Below, piece after piece: positions 10,701-19,803 of a stretch of 64,000 bases of DNA. The DNA is from Burkholderiales bacterium (GTDB taxonomy: Bacteria > Pseudomonadota > Gammaproteobacteria > Burkholderiales > SG8-41). Positions within the stretch are counted from its first letter, which is position 1, and the number at the start of each line of letters is the position of its first letter. The DNA lies in contig DATAJS010000001.1 in NCBI GenBank assembly GCA_036262035.1, positions 62,001 through 126,000 on the forward strand, read 5' to 3'. A model generated the notes under the pieces. That model searched no databases, was not told where the DNA came from, and saw only the letters and a list, made by a program, of their open reading frames with translations. A program made the position numbers and the translations under genes.

Positions 10701-11840
10701 CAGGGGTTCGCACGCACCGGATTGCTGTCGGTCGCCATCGAGGATGCGCCGATCCCCGAAGGTGACGCGCCCTGGACCATCGACCCGGCGCTCCAGCTCG
10801 CGCGGCGGATCGAGCAGACGCTCGGTGCGGTGCCCGCCGAGGACTCGGACTGGAGCCGTATCCAGAGCGCGCTCTCGGGCGATTTCAATCAGCTCGTGCA
10901 GGCGATGGCGGCGCAAGGCCATCAGGCACTGTCCGAGCAGAGCGATTACGGCCTCGTCGTCCACATCGTCTACCGCCATCGTCCCGAGCGTCCGGACGTG
11001 CTCGAGCAGCGCGTCGCCAACGAGATCGCCGAGCGGCGCGAGATATTGACCGCGCGCGAGCGCGAGGTGCTGGAGAACCATCTGCAGGCCGAAGTCGCAG
11101 CATCGCTGCAAAAGCTGCTGCAGGAGTCCGAGCGCCGCGTGCGCACGATCAACGCCGAGCTTGACAAGCGCCCCACGTCGACCGGCGTGCGCTTCAAGCT
11201 CGACTGGCAGGCGTTGCCCGAAGGCGAAGACGGCGCGCCCGTCGGGCTCACCGCGGCGCGCGCCCGCCTCCTGCAGCGCGCCCCCGATGCGTGGTCGGTC
11301 GACGACCGTCGCATCATCGGCGAGTTTCTGCAGAACCGCATCCAGATCGAGCGGCTGCGCGACGAGGGCGCGGGCCTGCTCGATCACCTGACGCGTGCGC
11401 TCGATTACCGCCGCTGGCATCGCTTTCGCATCCGCCGCCTGCAACAGGGCGAGTGGAAGCCGCTGACCGGGCCGGCATCGAGCGGCGAGCGCGCGCTCGG
11501 GCTCACGGTGCCGCTGTTCGCCGCGGCGAGCAGCCATTATGCGAATGCCGACTACCCGCATGCGCCGCGGCTCGTGCTGCTCGACGAGGCCTACGCGGGC
11601 ATCGACGACGAAGCGCGCGCGCACTGTATGGCGCTCATCCGGGAGTTCGATCTCGATTTCGTCATGACCAGCGAGCGCGAATGGGGCTGTTACGCCGAGT
11701 TGCCGGGACTCGCGATCTGTCAGCTCGTGCGCCGCGACGGCGTGGACGCGGTCTACGTATCGCGCTGGAGCTGGGACGGCCGGGTGCGCCGCGAGGAGCT
11801 CGACGCCTCGCGCAGGATTCCGGAAGCGGCCGCGACATGA
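7728..11840 (+). CDS. jetC: Wadjet type III JetC (TIGR02680), MukB-like SMC ATPase
   Basis: 1370 residues. Walker A GNNGTGKS lies at residues 47-54, the ABC signature-like SSGERALG near 1250, and Walker B LVLLDEAYAGID near 1282-1293, so the two head halves sit at the ends as in SMC proteins. The stretch between is very rich in Ala, Arg, Glu and Leu and reads as long antiparallel coiled coil with a central hinge-like region. TIGR02680 is the SMC component of Wadjet type III: it extrudes DNA loops with JetA/JetB and presents small circular DNA to the JetD nuclease. It overlaps both jetB and jetD by 4 bp. The large open frame on the opposite strand is a high-GC shadow. Confidence 0.92.
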   Translation: MTAPMPLPPLPEPQRARWQPLRMGLVELYHYDCEEFWFRDGHLLLRGNNGTGKSKVLSLTLPFLLDLHVGAARVEPDGDRTKRMEWNLLMGRYERRTGYAWIEFARRGEDGAAEYLTLGCGLAAVAGKPHVETWPFITDLRIGEDLWLVSPERVVLSRERLADKLGDRGQIFRTAGDYRRAVDERLFRLGEERYRALIDTLIQLRQPQLSRRPDERTLSDALTQALPPLPQATLEDVAEALTQLDEYRRELAELDALCKDVSQFVRRYTAYARVRARREARLLRQAQTEFDTASRALAEARAELAAAAARVDAVEARIAELDRALVRDRAAVGELERDPAMRDAARLRDAEDAVGKRAQETADSASRNRKAAQALATAGADSARYRDAAQSGLSRVRSAVQTAARGAAEVGLAHEHAGAEAALQPLERLGERPRSDLEKLAPRLDAAIARRREHVAQVRARLLELDQAAAARDRGVSVREAYLDQLEAAQRRSATVDDELKQSAREHLRDWQAFLESSSILDIDDQDAYVDALETWVESLAGEHPLAPVLERAYRDRIRRLALETTDAEQQKRLIQEQREILDAERVRLLAGHQPAPPAPHTRKPDARSGREGAPLWQLLEFRDHVDEAARAGIEAALEAAGLLDAWVTPAAVVLDADTHDIVLVPRKPVTAALLDCLRPAGDDLAVAPERIETLLRSVACCTDEPQDDEAWVSPEGRFRVGPARGAWSKPAAQYLGYAAREAARRARLEAIAAEQEALDGQLAALDETLQSIQARQRRLEAKYAEAPSDALLRTAHANWSGAEAHRREAHDRYVEADARAHEAEAAWSGVRTILLRDAEDLRLPPETGALNAFEQTLSQFALDVRELAHAALDAREALARASQQEARERDARAEADYWADEHVRRTLAAEDATSRRDVLRESVGAAVQEIEQRLARAHEAVSSGETLREEASRDQNAALEARGESKQKTGNAQQTLEERQARRQTAVAQLQGFARTGLLSVAIEDAPIPEGDAPWTIDPALQLARRIEQTLGAVPAEDSDWSRIQSALSGDFNQLVQAMAAQGHQALSEQSDYGLVVHIVYRHRPERPDVLEQRVANEIAERREILTAREREVLENHLQAEVAASLQKLLQESERRVRTINAELDKRPTSTGVRFKLDWQALPEGEDGAPVGLTAARARLLQRAPDAWSVDDRRIIGEFLQNRIQIERLRDEGAGLLDHLTRALDYRRWHRFRIRRLQQGEWKPLTGPASSGERALGLTVPLFAAASSHYANADYPHAPRLVLLDEAYAGIDDEARAHCMALIREFDLDFVMTSEREWGCYAELPGLAICQLVRRDGVDAVYVSRWSWDGRVRREELDASRRIPEAAAT

Positions 11841-13036
11841 ACGAGCCGAGCGGGCGGCTCGAGCGGCTTCTCGGCGGTCCCGGGCTCGCGGCGCTGAGAA
11901 AACGATTGCGCCAGCGCTACGAGCTTGCACGCGACGGCGACTCGTTCACGCTGAGCGACGTGACGCCGCTCGAGCGCCGGACGCTGGAAGGGCTGCTCGC
12001 AAGGCCCGCGCGCGAAGCGCGTTCGATACGCCTGTCGGTGGCGGAGCTCGATCAGGCGCTCGCGCGGGCCGGGATCGCGGGATCTCTGCGTGAAGCGCTG
12101 TCCCAGCTCGACGGCCCGGTGCGTGACCGGCTGGCGGAGCGTATCGAGCTCGACGCGCGCTGGGAAGATCTCTTCCGTGCCTGCCGCGACCCCCGCATCG
12201 CGGCCCTCGTTGCGGGCAGTGCGGGCCGCGGGCTCGTCAAGCGCCTGAGCGCGAGCGATCCGGACCGTGCGCGCGCACTGCTCGAAAGCGTGGACCGCGT
12301 CCTCGAAGCCCTGCCTCGCGACGGCGCGCCGCTGTCGCATCTAGCCGCCGATCTCTTCGGCGACGCGCACGCACTCGACGAAGGCAAGGCGGCGAGCACG
12401 GCCACCCTCGCCGCCTTGCGCCAGAGCGACGCCGAACGACCGCGGGAGATCTGGGCACGGCACGGCGTCCTGGTCGGCGAGCTCGTCTGTCCCGCACTCG
12501 CGCTCAATCTGGAAGCCGCCCGGGACACGGCGGCGGGCGCCCTGGCCGAAGAGGGCCGCACGCGCGGCGAGCCGGTCCATCTGTCCTTGCGCGCCCTGCT
12601 GCGCCATCCGCCGCGATGGGCGGTCTTGGAGCGCGACATATTCGTCTGCGAAAACCCTGCCGTGGTTGCCGTCGCGGCCGACCGGCTGGGAACGCGCTCC
12701 GCGCCGCTGGTATGCACCGAAGGCATGCCGTCGGCTGCTCAACGCGTGCTGCTGTCCCAGTTGAGCGCCGCCGGAGCCCGCCTCCACTACCACGGCGACT
12801 TCGACTGGCCGGGCATCGTCATCGGCAATTTCGTGATGCGCAGCTTCGACGCGCGCCCGTGGCAGTTCGACGCGACACACTACCTGGCGCATGTAAAGCG
12901 CGGCGGCCGCGAGCTCGTGCCGCCATCCGCCGTCGCGAGCTGGGATCCCCGCCTGTCCGACAGCATGAGCGAGAGCGGCCTCGCGCTGGAGGAGGAAGTG
13001 GTGATCGATTCATTGATGACGGATCTCGTTCCCTAG
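11837..13036 (+). CDS. jetD: Wadjet type III JetD (TIGR02679, DUF2399/DUF3323), Toprim nuclease
   Basis: 399 residues from ATG 11837, overlapping the jetC stop by 4 bp. The C-terminal third has a Toprim fold: the conserved acid is E272 in CENP and the DxD is D321-x-D323 in HGDFDWPG, the metal-binding trio of topoisomerase VI A-like nucleases. The N-terminal part matches the DUF3323-like arm of TIGR02679. In Wadjet, JetD cuts circular plasmid DNA after the JetABC motor has finished extruding it. All catalytic residues are present, so the system looks intact. The cas4-cas1 gene starts only 51 bp downstream on the same strand. Confidence 0.9.
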   Translation: MNEPSGRLERLLGGPGLAALRKRLRQRYELARDGDSFTLSDVTPLERRTLEGLLARPAREARSIRLSVAELDQALARAGIAGSLREALSQLDGPVRDRLAERIELDARWEDLFRACRDPRIAALVAGSAGRGLVKRLSASDPDRARALLESVDRVLEALPRDGAPLSHLAADLFGDAHALDEGKAASTATLAALRQSDAERPREIWARHGVLVGELVCPALALNLEAARDTAAGALAEEGRTRGEPVHLSLRALLRHPPRWAVLERDIFVCENPAVVAVAADRLGTRSAPLVCTEGMPSAAQRVLLSQLSAAGARLHYHGDFDWPGIVIGNFVMRSFDARPWQFDATHYLAHVKRGGRELVPPSAVASWDPRLSDSMSESGLALEEEVVIDSLMTDLVP

Positions 13037-13087
13037 CCGCACCCACTCACCCGCAGGCGCTCGACCACCCCATACACGAGGAGGGGC

Positions 13088-14806
13088 ATGACCGATCAAG
13101 TCCCGCTGCAGAACGAGCTGCCGCTTCCCTTCCCCGAGCTCTCGGGCGATCTTCCGCTGCTGCCCGCGCGGATGGTGAACGAATACCAGTATTGCCCGCG
13201 CCTCGCCTACCTCGAGTGGGTGCAGGGCGAATGGTCCGACTCCACCGACACCGTCGAAGGACGCTACGCTCACCGCAAGGTCGACAAGCCTTCGGGCGAT
13301 CTTCCCGATCCGGCGGAGGCCGAGGCCGGCGAGCACGTCCACGCGCGCTCGATCACCCTGTCCTCGAATCGGCTCGGGCTCATCGCGAAGATGGACCTCG
13401 TCGAGGGCGAAGGCGACACCGTGACGCCGGTCGATTACAAGCGCGGCAAGCGGCCTCACGTGCCTCAGGGCGCGTACGAGCCCGAGCGCGTACAGCTCTG
13501 CGTGCAGGGGATGATCCTCGAGGAGCACGGCTATCGCTGCACCGAGGGCGTGCTCTACTTCGTCGAAAGCCGCGAGCGCGTGCGTATTCCCTTCGACGAC
13601 GAGCTGCGCGCGCTCACGCGCAACGCGGTCGACGGCCTGCGTCTGATCGCTGCGGGCGGCACGATACCGCGCCCGCTCGAAGACAGCCCGAAGTGTCCTC
13701 GCTGCTCGCTGGTGAGCATCTGCCTCCCGGACGAAGTGAACTTCCTGCGCAAGGAGCAGAATCCGCCGCGGCCATTGTTCGTCGCGCGGGACGACGCGCT
13801 GCCCGTCTACGTCCAGGCGCGCGGAGGCAAAGTCGCGAAGAAAGGAGAGACGCTCGAGATTTCCGTCGACGACAAGCCGGTACAGACAGCGAGGCTGATG
13901 GAGGTGTCGCAGCTCGTGTTGATGGGCAACATCTACGTCACGACGCCGACGCTCCACGAGATGATGGCGCGCGAGATCCCGATCTCGTGGCACTCGTTCG
14001 GCGGCTGGTTCATGGGCCATACGGTCGGCACCGGCCACAAGAACGTCGAGATACGCGCCGCGCAGTATCGTGCGAGCTTCGACGGCGCCGCGTGCCTGCG
14101 GATCGCCAAAGGCCTGGTCGTCGCGAAGATCCAGAACCAGAGGACGCTGCTCAGACGCAACTGGAAACGCCCCGAGGCCATGGACGATCTGATCGATCGG
14201 TTTCAGCAGGACGTGCGGCTCGCGCAGCGCGCTCACGACCTGCCCACGCTCCTGGGCGCCGAAGGCCAGGCCGCCGCCCGCTACTTCGGCGACTTCTCCG
14301 CGATGATCCGGCAGGACGACGACGCCGGGTCTCTGCCTTTCGACTTCACGACGCGCAACCGGCGACCGCCCACCGATCCGGTGAACGCCCTGCTCTCCTA
14401 CGCCTACTCCCTGCTGGTGCGCACCTGGACGGTCGCCCTGACGGCGGTGGGCTTCGATGCGTATCGCGGCTTTTATCACCAGCCGCGCTACGGCCGGCCG
14501 GCCCTCGCCCTCGACATGATGGAGCCCTTCCGCCCGCTGCTCGCCGATTCGACCGTCATCCAGGCGATCAACAACGGCGAGATCCGCTCCACGGATTTCC
14601 TCAGCGCGGCAGGCAGCGTCGCGCTCACCGCCGACGGCCGCAAGCGCTTCATCGGAACCTTCGAGCGCCGGCTGTCCCAGGAGGTCACGCATCCGCTGTT
14701 CGGCTACAAGCTGAGCTACCGGCGGCTGCTCGAGCTGCAGGCGCGCCTGCTCGCCCGACACCTGCTCGGCGAGATCGACGACTACCCGAACTTCACCACG
14801 CGATGA
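13088..14806 (+). CDS. cas4-cas1: Cas4-Cas1 fusion, CRISPR spacer-acquisition integrase with PAM-selecting nuclease
   Basis: 572 residues, ATG after a strong ribosome site (gaggagggg). The Cas4 part (about 1-220) has Fe-S cysteines C36, C203, C206, C212 and RecB-like nuclease residues D103, D116 and K118 (VDYKRGKRP). The Cas1 part (about 228-572) has the metal-binding set E392 ([11 protein letters not shown]), H464 (GFYHQPRYG) and D476. Both halves therefore look active. Fused Cas4-Cas1 is characteristic of type I-G (formerly I-U) and some type V-B loci; Cas4 trims prespacers at the PAM and Cas1 integrates them. Its stop overlaps the cas2 start by 4 bp. No interference gene is adjacent, so the subtype cannot be fixed here. 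Confidence 0.95.
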   Translation: MTDQVPLQNELPLPFPELSGDLPLLPARMVNEYQYCPRLAYLEWVQGEWSDSTDTVEGRYAHRKVDKPSGDLPDPAEAEAGEHVHARSITLSSNRLGLIAKMDLVEGEGDTVTPVDYKRGKRPHVPQGAYEPERVQLCVQGMILEEHGYRCTEGVLYFVESRERVRIPFDDELRALTRNAVDGLRLIAAGGTIPRPLEDSPKCPRCSLVSICLPDEVNFLRKEQNPPRPLFVARDDALPVYVQARGGKVAKKGETLEISVDDKPVQTARLMEVSQLVLMGNIYVTTPTLHEMMAREIPISWHSFGGWFMGHTVGTGHKNVEIRAAQYRASFDGAACLRIAKGLVVAKIQNQRTLLRRNWKRPEAMDDLIDRFQQDVRLAQRAHDLPTLLGAEGQAAARYFGDFSAMIRQDDDAGSLPFDFTTRNRRPPTDPVNALLSYAYSLLVRTWTVALTAVGFDAYRGFYHQPRYGRPALALDMMEPFRPLLADSTVIQAINNGEIRSTDFLSAAGSVALTADGRKRFIGTFERRLSQEVTHPLFGYKLSYRRLLELQARLLARHLLGEIDDYPNFTTR

Positions 14807-15105
14807 GCACCTCCAACGCCGAGCACCTGTATATCGTGTCCTACGACATCCGCGACCCCAAGCGATGGCGCCGGGTCTTTCGCGTGATGAAAGGCTACGG
14901 CGAGTGGCTCCAGCTCTCGGTATTCCAGTGCCGCCTCACCCGGCAGCAGCATGCCGAGCTTATTGCGCTGCTCGACGGTATCATCCACCATGCAAGCGAC
15001 CACGTCGTGCTGCTCGACCTCGGCACCGCCGAGCACGTCGTCCCGAGGGTGGTCAGCCTGGGCAAGACCTTCGAGCCGGTCACACGCGAGCCCATCGTCG
15101 TTTAG
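14803..15105 (+). CDS. cas2: Cas2, CRISPR adaptation protein
   Basis: 100 residues. The ferredoxin-like Cas2 start is clear ([20 protein letters not shown], with the conserved D at the end of strand 1), followed by [12 protein letters not shown] and DHVVLLDLG. Length is normal for Cas2. It forms the dimer bridging two Cas1 dimers during spacer integration. ATG overlaps the cas4-cas1 stop (ATGA), so the two are translationally coupled. The leader of the CRISPR array begins right after its stop codon. The frame runs open far upstream only as a high-GC shadow of jetD and cas4-cas1. Confidence 0.95.
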   Translation: MSTSNAEHLYIVSYDIRDPKRWRRVFRVMKGYGEWLQLSVFQCRLTRQQHAELIALLDGIIHHASDHVVLLDLGTAEHVVPRVVSLGKTFEPVTREPIVV

Positions 15106-15307
15106 CTCGCCCGGCGGTCGCGAGCGCTCCAATGCGAACGTACGACGCGTAGAGCGCTCGCAATCGCCAAGCTCTTTAACAACCTGGGATTTTCGTTCTG
15201 CAGGGCCCGGCGCGGCCGATCGCCGGGCACTGCTATACTTTTCCGGCGACAACCGCTCGCAAACGCGCTCGGAAGTCGTTGCTCCTCCGGTCGATTTTCA
15301 GGGCACC
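15106..15307 (+). promoter_or_regulatory. CRISPR leader with promoter-like elements
   Basis: About 200 bp between cas2 and the first repeat. It contains the AT-rich element CTCTTTAACAA (15171-15181), of a kind common in proteobacterial leaders. A GC hairpin has arms GCCCGGCG (15205-15212) and CGCCGGGC (15221-15228). An extended -10, TGC-TATACT, sits at 15231-15239, about 70 bp before repeat 1. Leader polarity is supported by identical repeats at this end and decayed repeats at the far end. Confidence 0.65.
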
Positions 15308-18300
15308 GTTATCCATGGCTCGACGCCATGGCCTCATTGAAGCGCGCTCAGCCGCTCGCCCGGGCGGGACTCGACGGGGTTATCCATGGCTCGACGCCAT
15401 GGCCTCATTGAAGCTATCGCATCCAGGAGGCGATGAACCCGGGGTATCTGGTTATCCATGGCTCGACGCCATGGCCTCATTGAAGCCCCGGCGTGATCTG
15501 GGCTTTGCCGACGGCACCCTGCGGGGTTATCCATGGCTCGACGCCATGGCCTCATTGAAGCCAGCGCGCTATAGCGGCGCGCACCCACGAGGTGGGGGTT
15601 ATCCATGGCTCGACGCCATGGCCTCATTGAAGCAACTGTTGTGGTATCGCCCCCAAAGATGGAAGCAAGTTATCCATGGCTCGACGCCATGGCCTCATTG
15701 AAGCATCGCCCCCCCGTTGTTTGCCTTGTCTTTCACTTACGTTATCCATGGCTCGACGCCATGGCCTCATTGAAGCTACGTCTTGGCTCGTTCCTCCCAG
15801 CCGGGGAGGGGCGGGTTATCCATGGCTCGACGCCATGGCCTCATTGAAGCCAGAGCCCGAGGAGCGAGCCGGTCTACGGCGTCTGGGTTATCCATGGCTC
15901 GACGCCATGGCCTCATTGAAGCGGGTGCTTCTGTGCTACCCGCTCCGCGGCTTCGTTCGTTATCCATGGCTCGACGCCATGGCCTCATTGAAGCACCAAA
16001 CGCGCTGCGCACCGTGGTCGCAGCGAACGACGTTATCCATGGCTCGACGCCATGGCCTCATTGAAGCGTATCGCGAGCATCCGGACGCAACTCGCGGTTG
16101 GGGTTATCCATGGCTCGACGCCATGGCCTCATTGAAGCACGAATCAGTTTGTTTTGCGCTCGACGCTCCGTTAGTTATCCATGGCTCGACGCCATGGCCT
16201 CATTGAAGCTCGAGCGGCGCATTGTTGAACGCTCGGATGCGGCGGGTTATCCATGGCTCGACGCCATGGCCTCATTGAAGCCAAGGCGCTTCTGCTCAGC
16301 GGCGGTCAGCTCAGCAAGGTTATCCATGGCTCGACGCCATGGCCTCATTGAAGCTCGATGGCGAAGCGTCCGAAATCCACGAACGCATTGGTTATCCATG
16401 GCTCGACGCCATGGCCTCATTGAAGCCAGGAAACATCGAAGATCGTCGCCGCAACCCGACCGGGTTATCCATGGCTCGACGCCATGGCCTCATTGAAGCA
16501 TGCTCAGCGTGCGATATGGGGGTGTGGAGGGTGGGGGTTATCCATGGCTCGACGCCATGGCCTCATTGAAGCATCGAAGAGTGCCGGTTGATGGAGCTGC
16601 GCGCGCAAGTTATCCATGGCTCGACGCCATGGCCTCATTGAAGCACGTACAGAAGGTGAGATGGAAGCACATCGGAAGGATGTTATCCATGGCTCGACGC
16701 CATGGCCTCATTGAAGCGCAGATCACCGGGCTTCCTGTGGCCTCGCGGACGCTGGGTTATCCATGGCTCGACGCCATGGCCTCATTGAAGCGGTCGGTCA
16801 GAAGATGCTCGACCCCGAGGGTGTAGTGTTATCCATGGCTCGACGCCATGGCCTCATTGAAGCGACGAGCAGGCAGCGCCCATCATCCGCAATAGCGTCG
16901 TTATCCATGGCTCGACGCCATGGCCTCATTGAAGCTCGATGTCGGGCCACTGAAAGGCACGGGCATGGGTGTTATCCATGGCTCGACGCCATGGCCTCAT
17001 TGAAGCAGCAACTCCGCGGCCGCGAGCTTCGCTTCCTTCTCGTTATCCATGGCTCGACGCCATGGCCTCATTGAAGCACAAGTATGAAAACCTCCACTTC
17101 TTGCGGCCGTAGGTAGGTTATCCATGGCTCGACGCCATGGCCTCATTGAAGCCGAGCTCGACCGCGCTCACCGTGCCCACCGACCCGCTCGTTATCCATG
17201 GCTCGACGCCATGGCCTCATTGAAGCTGTCCCGAAGTTCTGCCCGGCGTTCACCGTTCCTGCGGTTATCCATGGCTCGACGCCATGGCCTCATTGAAGCC
17301 GGCACCACACAACGAACGTATCGCCTCGGCAGAAGTCGTTATCCATGGCTCGACGCCATGGCCTCATTGAAGCGATTGCGGCGTTGACATCCTCTGCCGA
17401 CATCGAGGAGTTATCCATGGCTCGACGCCATGGCCTCATTGAAGCTCCAGCCCCGCCACCGTCCGCAGCGCCTGCGCCATGTTATCCATGGCTCGACGCC
17501 ATGGCCTCATTGAAGCGCGGCGCTGATCAAGCGCGGCGCGCGGGTCTTTCGGGGTTATCCATGGCTCGACGCCATGGCCTCATTGAAGCGGGTGCAGTTC
17601 GCGCAGCATCGCGAGCGCCTGTGAGGTTATCCATGGCTCGACGCCATGGCCTCATTGAAGCACCAAGCACGGAGCGGTCGCGAAGCAGGTGACGATGGTT
17701 ATCCATGGCTCGACGCCATGGCCTCATTGAAGCCTCGGGCATCGGCAGGTGGTCGGTCACGGCGTTCCTGTTATCCATGGCTCGACGCCATGGCCTCATT
17801 GAAGCGTTCACCGCCGCACTGACAAGACATCATCGATTAGGTTATCCATGGCTCGACGCCATGGCCTCATTGAAGCTGGAGCGCCGCGCTGATGGCCGAG
17901 CCGATCCTGGTGTTATCCATGGCTCGACGCCATGGCCTCATTGAAGCCAGCTCTTGAAGCTTGTCCATGTGGCCTATCTCCCCGTTATCCATGGCTCGAC
18001 GCCATGGCCTCATTGAAGCATTTCCACAGTTCGTCTCGCACCATCTGACCTACAAGTTATCCATGGCTCGACGCCATGGCCTCATTGAAGCGAGACGATC
18101 GCACTGGCGTTCGCGATCACCGAAGAAGTTATCCATGGCTCGACGCCATGGCCTCATTGAAGCATGCTGGGCGAGCGGCTCATTCCCGCCCGTGACCGGC
18201 GTTATCCATGGCTCGACGCCATGGCCTCATTGAAGCGGCCCAAGGGAGGGTGAAAAATAAAAGAGCGTTGGTGTTATCCATGGCTCGACGCCATGGCCTC

Positions 18301-18952
18301 ATTGAAGCCTCGGTGGCGTAACGCGCGTTGCCCCGCAGCACCAGGTTATCCATGGCTCGACGCCATGGCCTCATTGAAGCATCGCGCCGACCGCGGTCCT
18401 GATTTCCGCGCGGTGTTATCCATGGCTCGACGCCATGGCCTCATTGAAGCTCAAACGATTTGTGACGTGTTCGTCTGACGACGACCTGTTATCCATGGCT
18501 CGACGCCATGGCCTCATTGAAGCCAAGTCGGCCGAGCTGCACACGAAGGTCAAGCGCCGGTTATCCATGGCTCGACGCCATGGCCTCATTGAAGCGCGAG
18601 CGTCTGCTCCCGCGCCGCCTCGGCTTCCTGTTATCCATGGCTCGACGCCATGGCCTCATTGAAGCATGGTGTTGGCGTTCGTGCCTTCGGCAAGGCCCGC
18701 GTTATCCATGGCTCGACGCCATGGCCTCATTGAAGCAAGTTTGCCGGCGATCCGAAGCGCATCGGGCCGCGGGTTATCCATGGCTCGACGCCATGGCCTC
18801 ATTGAAGCGCGTCGATCAGGAGCGATTTCATTACTCGGCCTCGCGTTATCCATGGCGCGACGCCATGGCCTCGTTGAAGCGTCGAGGACACGACCGGCAT
18901 TCCCTACGGCCTGATGGTTATCCATGGCTCGACGCCATGGCCACATTAAAAC
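15308..18952 (+). CRISPR. CRISPR array, 51 repeats of 36 bp and 50 spacers of 34-39 bp
   Basis: Counted by eye: repeat starts at 15308, 15379, 15451 and so on to 18845 and 18917, mean period 72 bp, modal spacer 36 bp. The repeat begins GTTATCC, holds inverted arms CCATGGC and GCCATGG around TCGAC (a 7-bp hairpin stem), and ends CTCATTGAAGC. Repeats 1-49 appear identical. Repeat 50 (18845-18880) has two changes, and repeat 51 (18917-18952) is altered near its 3' end (CACATTAAAAC), marking the old end. So the array runs away from cas2 and is read on the + strand. No duplicate spacers were noticed. The 140 bp after the last repeat hold no gene, only a weak dyad GTCTGA/TCAGAC (19034-19048). Open frames through the array are by-products of the repeat. 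Confidence 0.98.
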
Positions 18953-19092
18953 GGCGACTGATCCGCACGAAATCCCGGCTATGTGTCGCTCACGCGGTGG
19001 GCTCGGCGAAGCGACGCGCTCAATCAAGAGTTCGTCTGAGAATCAGACACTCGGCCCGCCGATCCATGGCGGCCTGCCACCGCCGTCGAATT

Positions 19093-19758
19093 CTAAGCCA
19101 CCACCTCCCACCGCTTCTGCCGCCACGCGAGGATCGTGCGTGACAGCGCGCGCTCGCCGGCCTGCTCGTAGGCGAGCACCGCGCGGTGCTTCAGGAGCTC
19201 GATGTTCTGCTTGGGCTCGAAGCGCGTGAAGACCACCATGTCGCGCTGGGGTGCCGCGACGATCAGCGCGGCGCCGATACGCTTCTCCTGCTCGTCCCAG
19301 AAATCGGCGTCGAGCAGGATCGTCGGCTCGAGCTGCCCGCCCTTGATCACCGCGCCCATGCCTGCATACGGCTGTATCACCGACAGGTCCGGATAGAGCT
19401 TGCGATAGTTCTCGACGACGAGGGCCGGCAGCGCCTTGCGGTCGAGCTTCAGGCGCTTCAGATCGCGTCCCCGCACCGCCTGCACGAAGCGCTCGTCGTC
19501 GAAGACGTAGCGCAGGTGCAGGTCGCCGACGAAATGATCGAAGACCGGCAGGTTGTCGACGGTGTTGCCGGGCTCGGGCGTGAGCTCGACGGGCTCGATC
19601 TTCTGAATGGGCCGCGTCTTGGGGTCGACGTTGGAACGCGCTCGGACGAGCGCTACGAGCTTTTCGCGCGGGTGCTGCTGTGCAGCCGCGGGCCGCGGCC
19701 AGGCAACCGCGGCTCCCGCCGCAGCGAGGCTAAGCAATGCTTCACGTCTCTTCATCAA
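19093..19758 (-). CDS. DUF1444 (YtpQ-like) protein with Tat-like signal peptide
   Basis: 221 residues read from 19758. The start MMKRREALLSLAAAGAA followed by a hydrophobic run and ...AAAQQ looks like a twin-arginine signal peptide, so the protein is probably exported. The mature part resembles DUF1444/YtpQ proteins: a V-F-D-D-E-R-F strand region, a helix V-V-E-N-Y-R-K-L, then ILLDADFWD, and the block ALIVAAPQRDMVVFT near the end. The function of this family is unknown. It is divergent from glcD with only 44 bp between the starts, and its 3' end faces the old end of the CRISPR array. There is no evidence that it belongs to the CRISPR system. Confidence 0.65.
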   Translation of the reverse strand: MMKRREALLSLAAAGAAVAWPRPAAAQQHPREKLVALVRARSNVDPKTRPIQKIEPVELTPEPGNTVDNLPVFDHFVGDLHLRYVFDDERFVQAVRGRDLKRLKLDRKALPALVVENYRKLYPDLSVIQPYAGMGAVIKGGQLEPTILLDADFWDEQEKRIGAALIVAAPQRDMVVFTRFEPKQNIELLKHRAVLAYEQAGERALSRTILAWRQKRWEVVA

Positions 19759-19790
19759 GAGCGAGCATAAGGCGTTTTCAGAGCGTGGGA

Positions 19791-19803
19791 TAGAATCCGG
19801 GCA
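19791..19803 (+). promoter_or_regulatory. Candidate leaderless promoter -10 of glcD
   Basis: TAGAAT at 19791-19796 lies 6 nt before the glcD ATG (19803), so transcription would begin at or beside the start codon. No Shine-Dalgarno sequence is present. The -35 region is weak. The divergent gap is only 44 bp. Confidence 0.35.

Noticed and set aside
7755-11930. A very long - strand open frame opposite jetC
   Set aside because: It is the high-GC antisense shadow of a confident SMC gene, has no family-like motifs, and similar shadows lie opposite most genes here.
15279-19143. Many open frames across 15.3-19.1 kb with repeated peptides such as YPWLDAMASLK and MARRHGLIEA
   Set aside because: They are translations of the 36-bp CRISPR repeat, which has few stops; the spacers between show no coding pattern.
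19093-19758. DUF1444 gene next to the array as a possible CRISPR accessory protein
   Set aside because: It is on the opposite strand, carries a Tat-like export signal, and sits at the old end of the array rather than in the cas operon.
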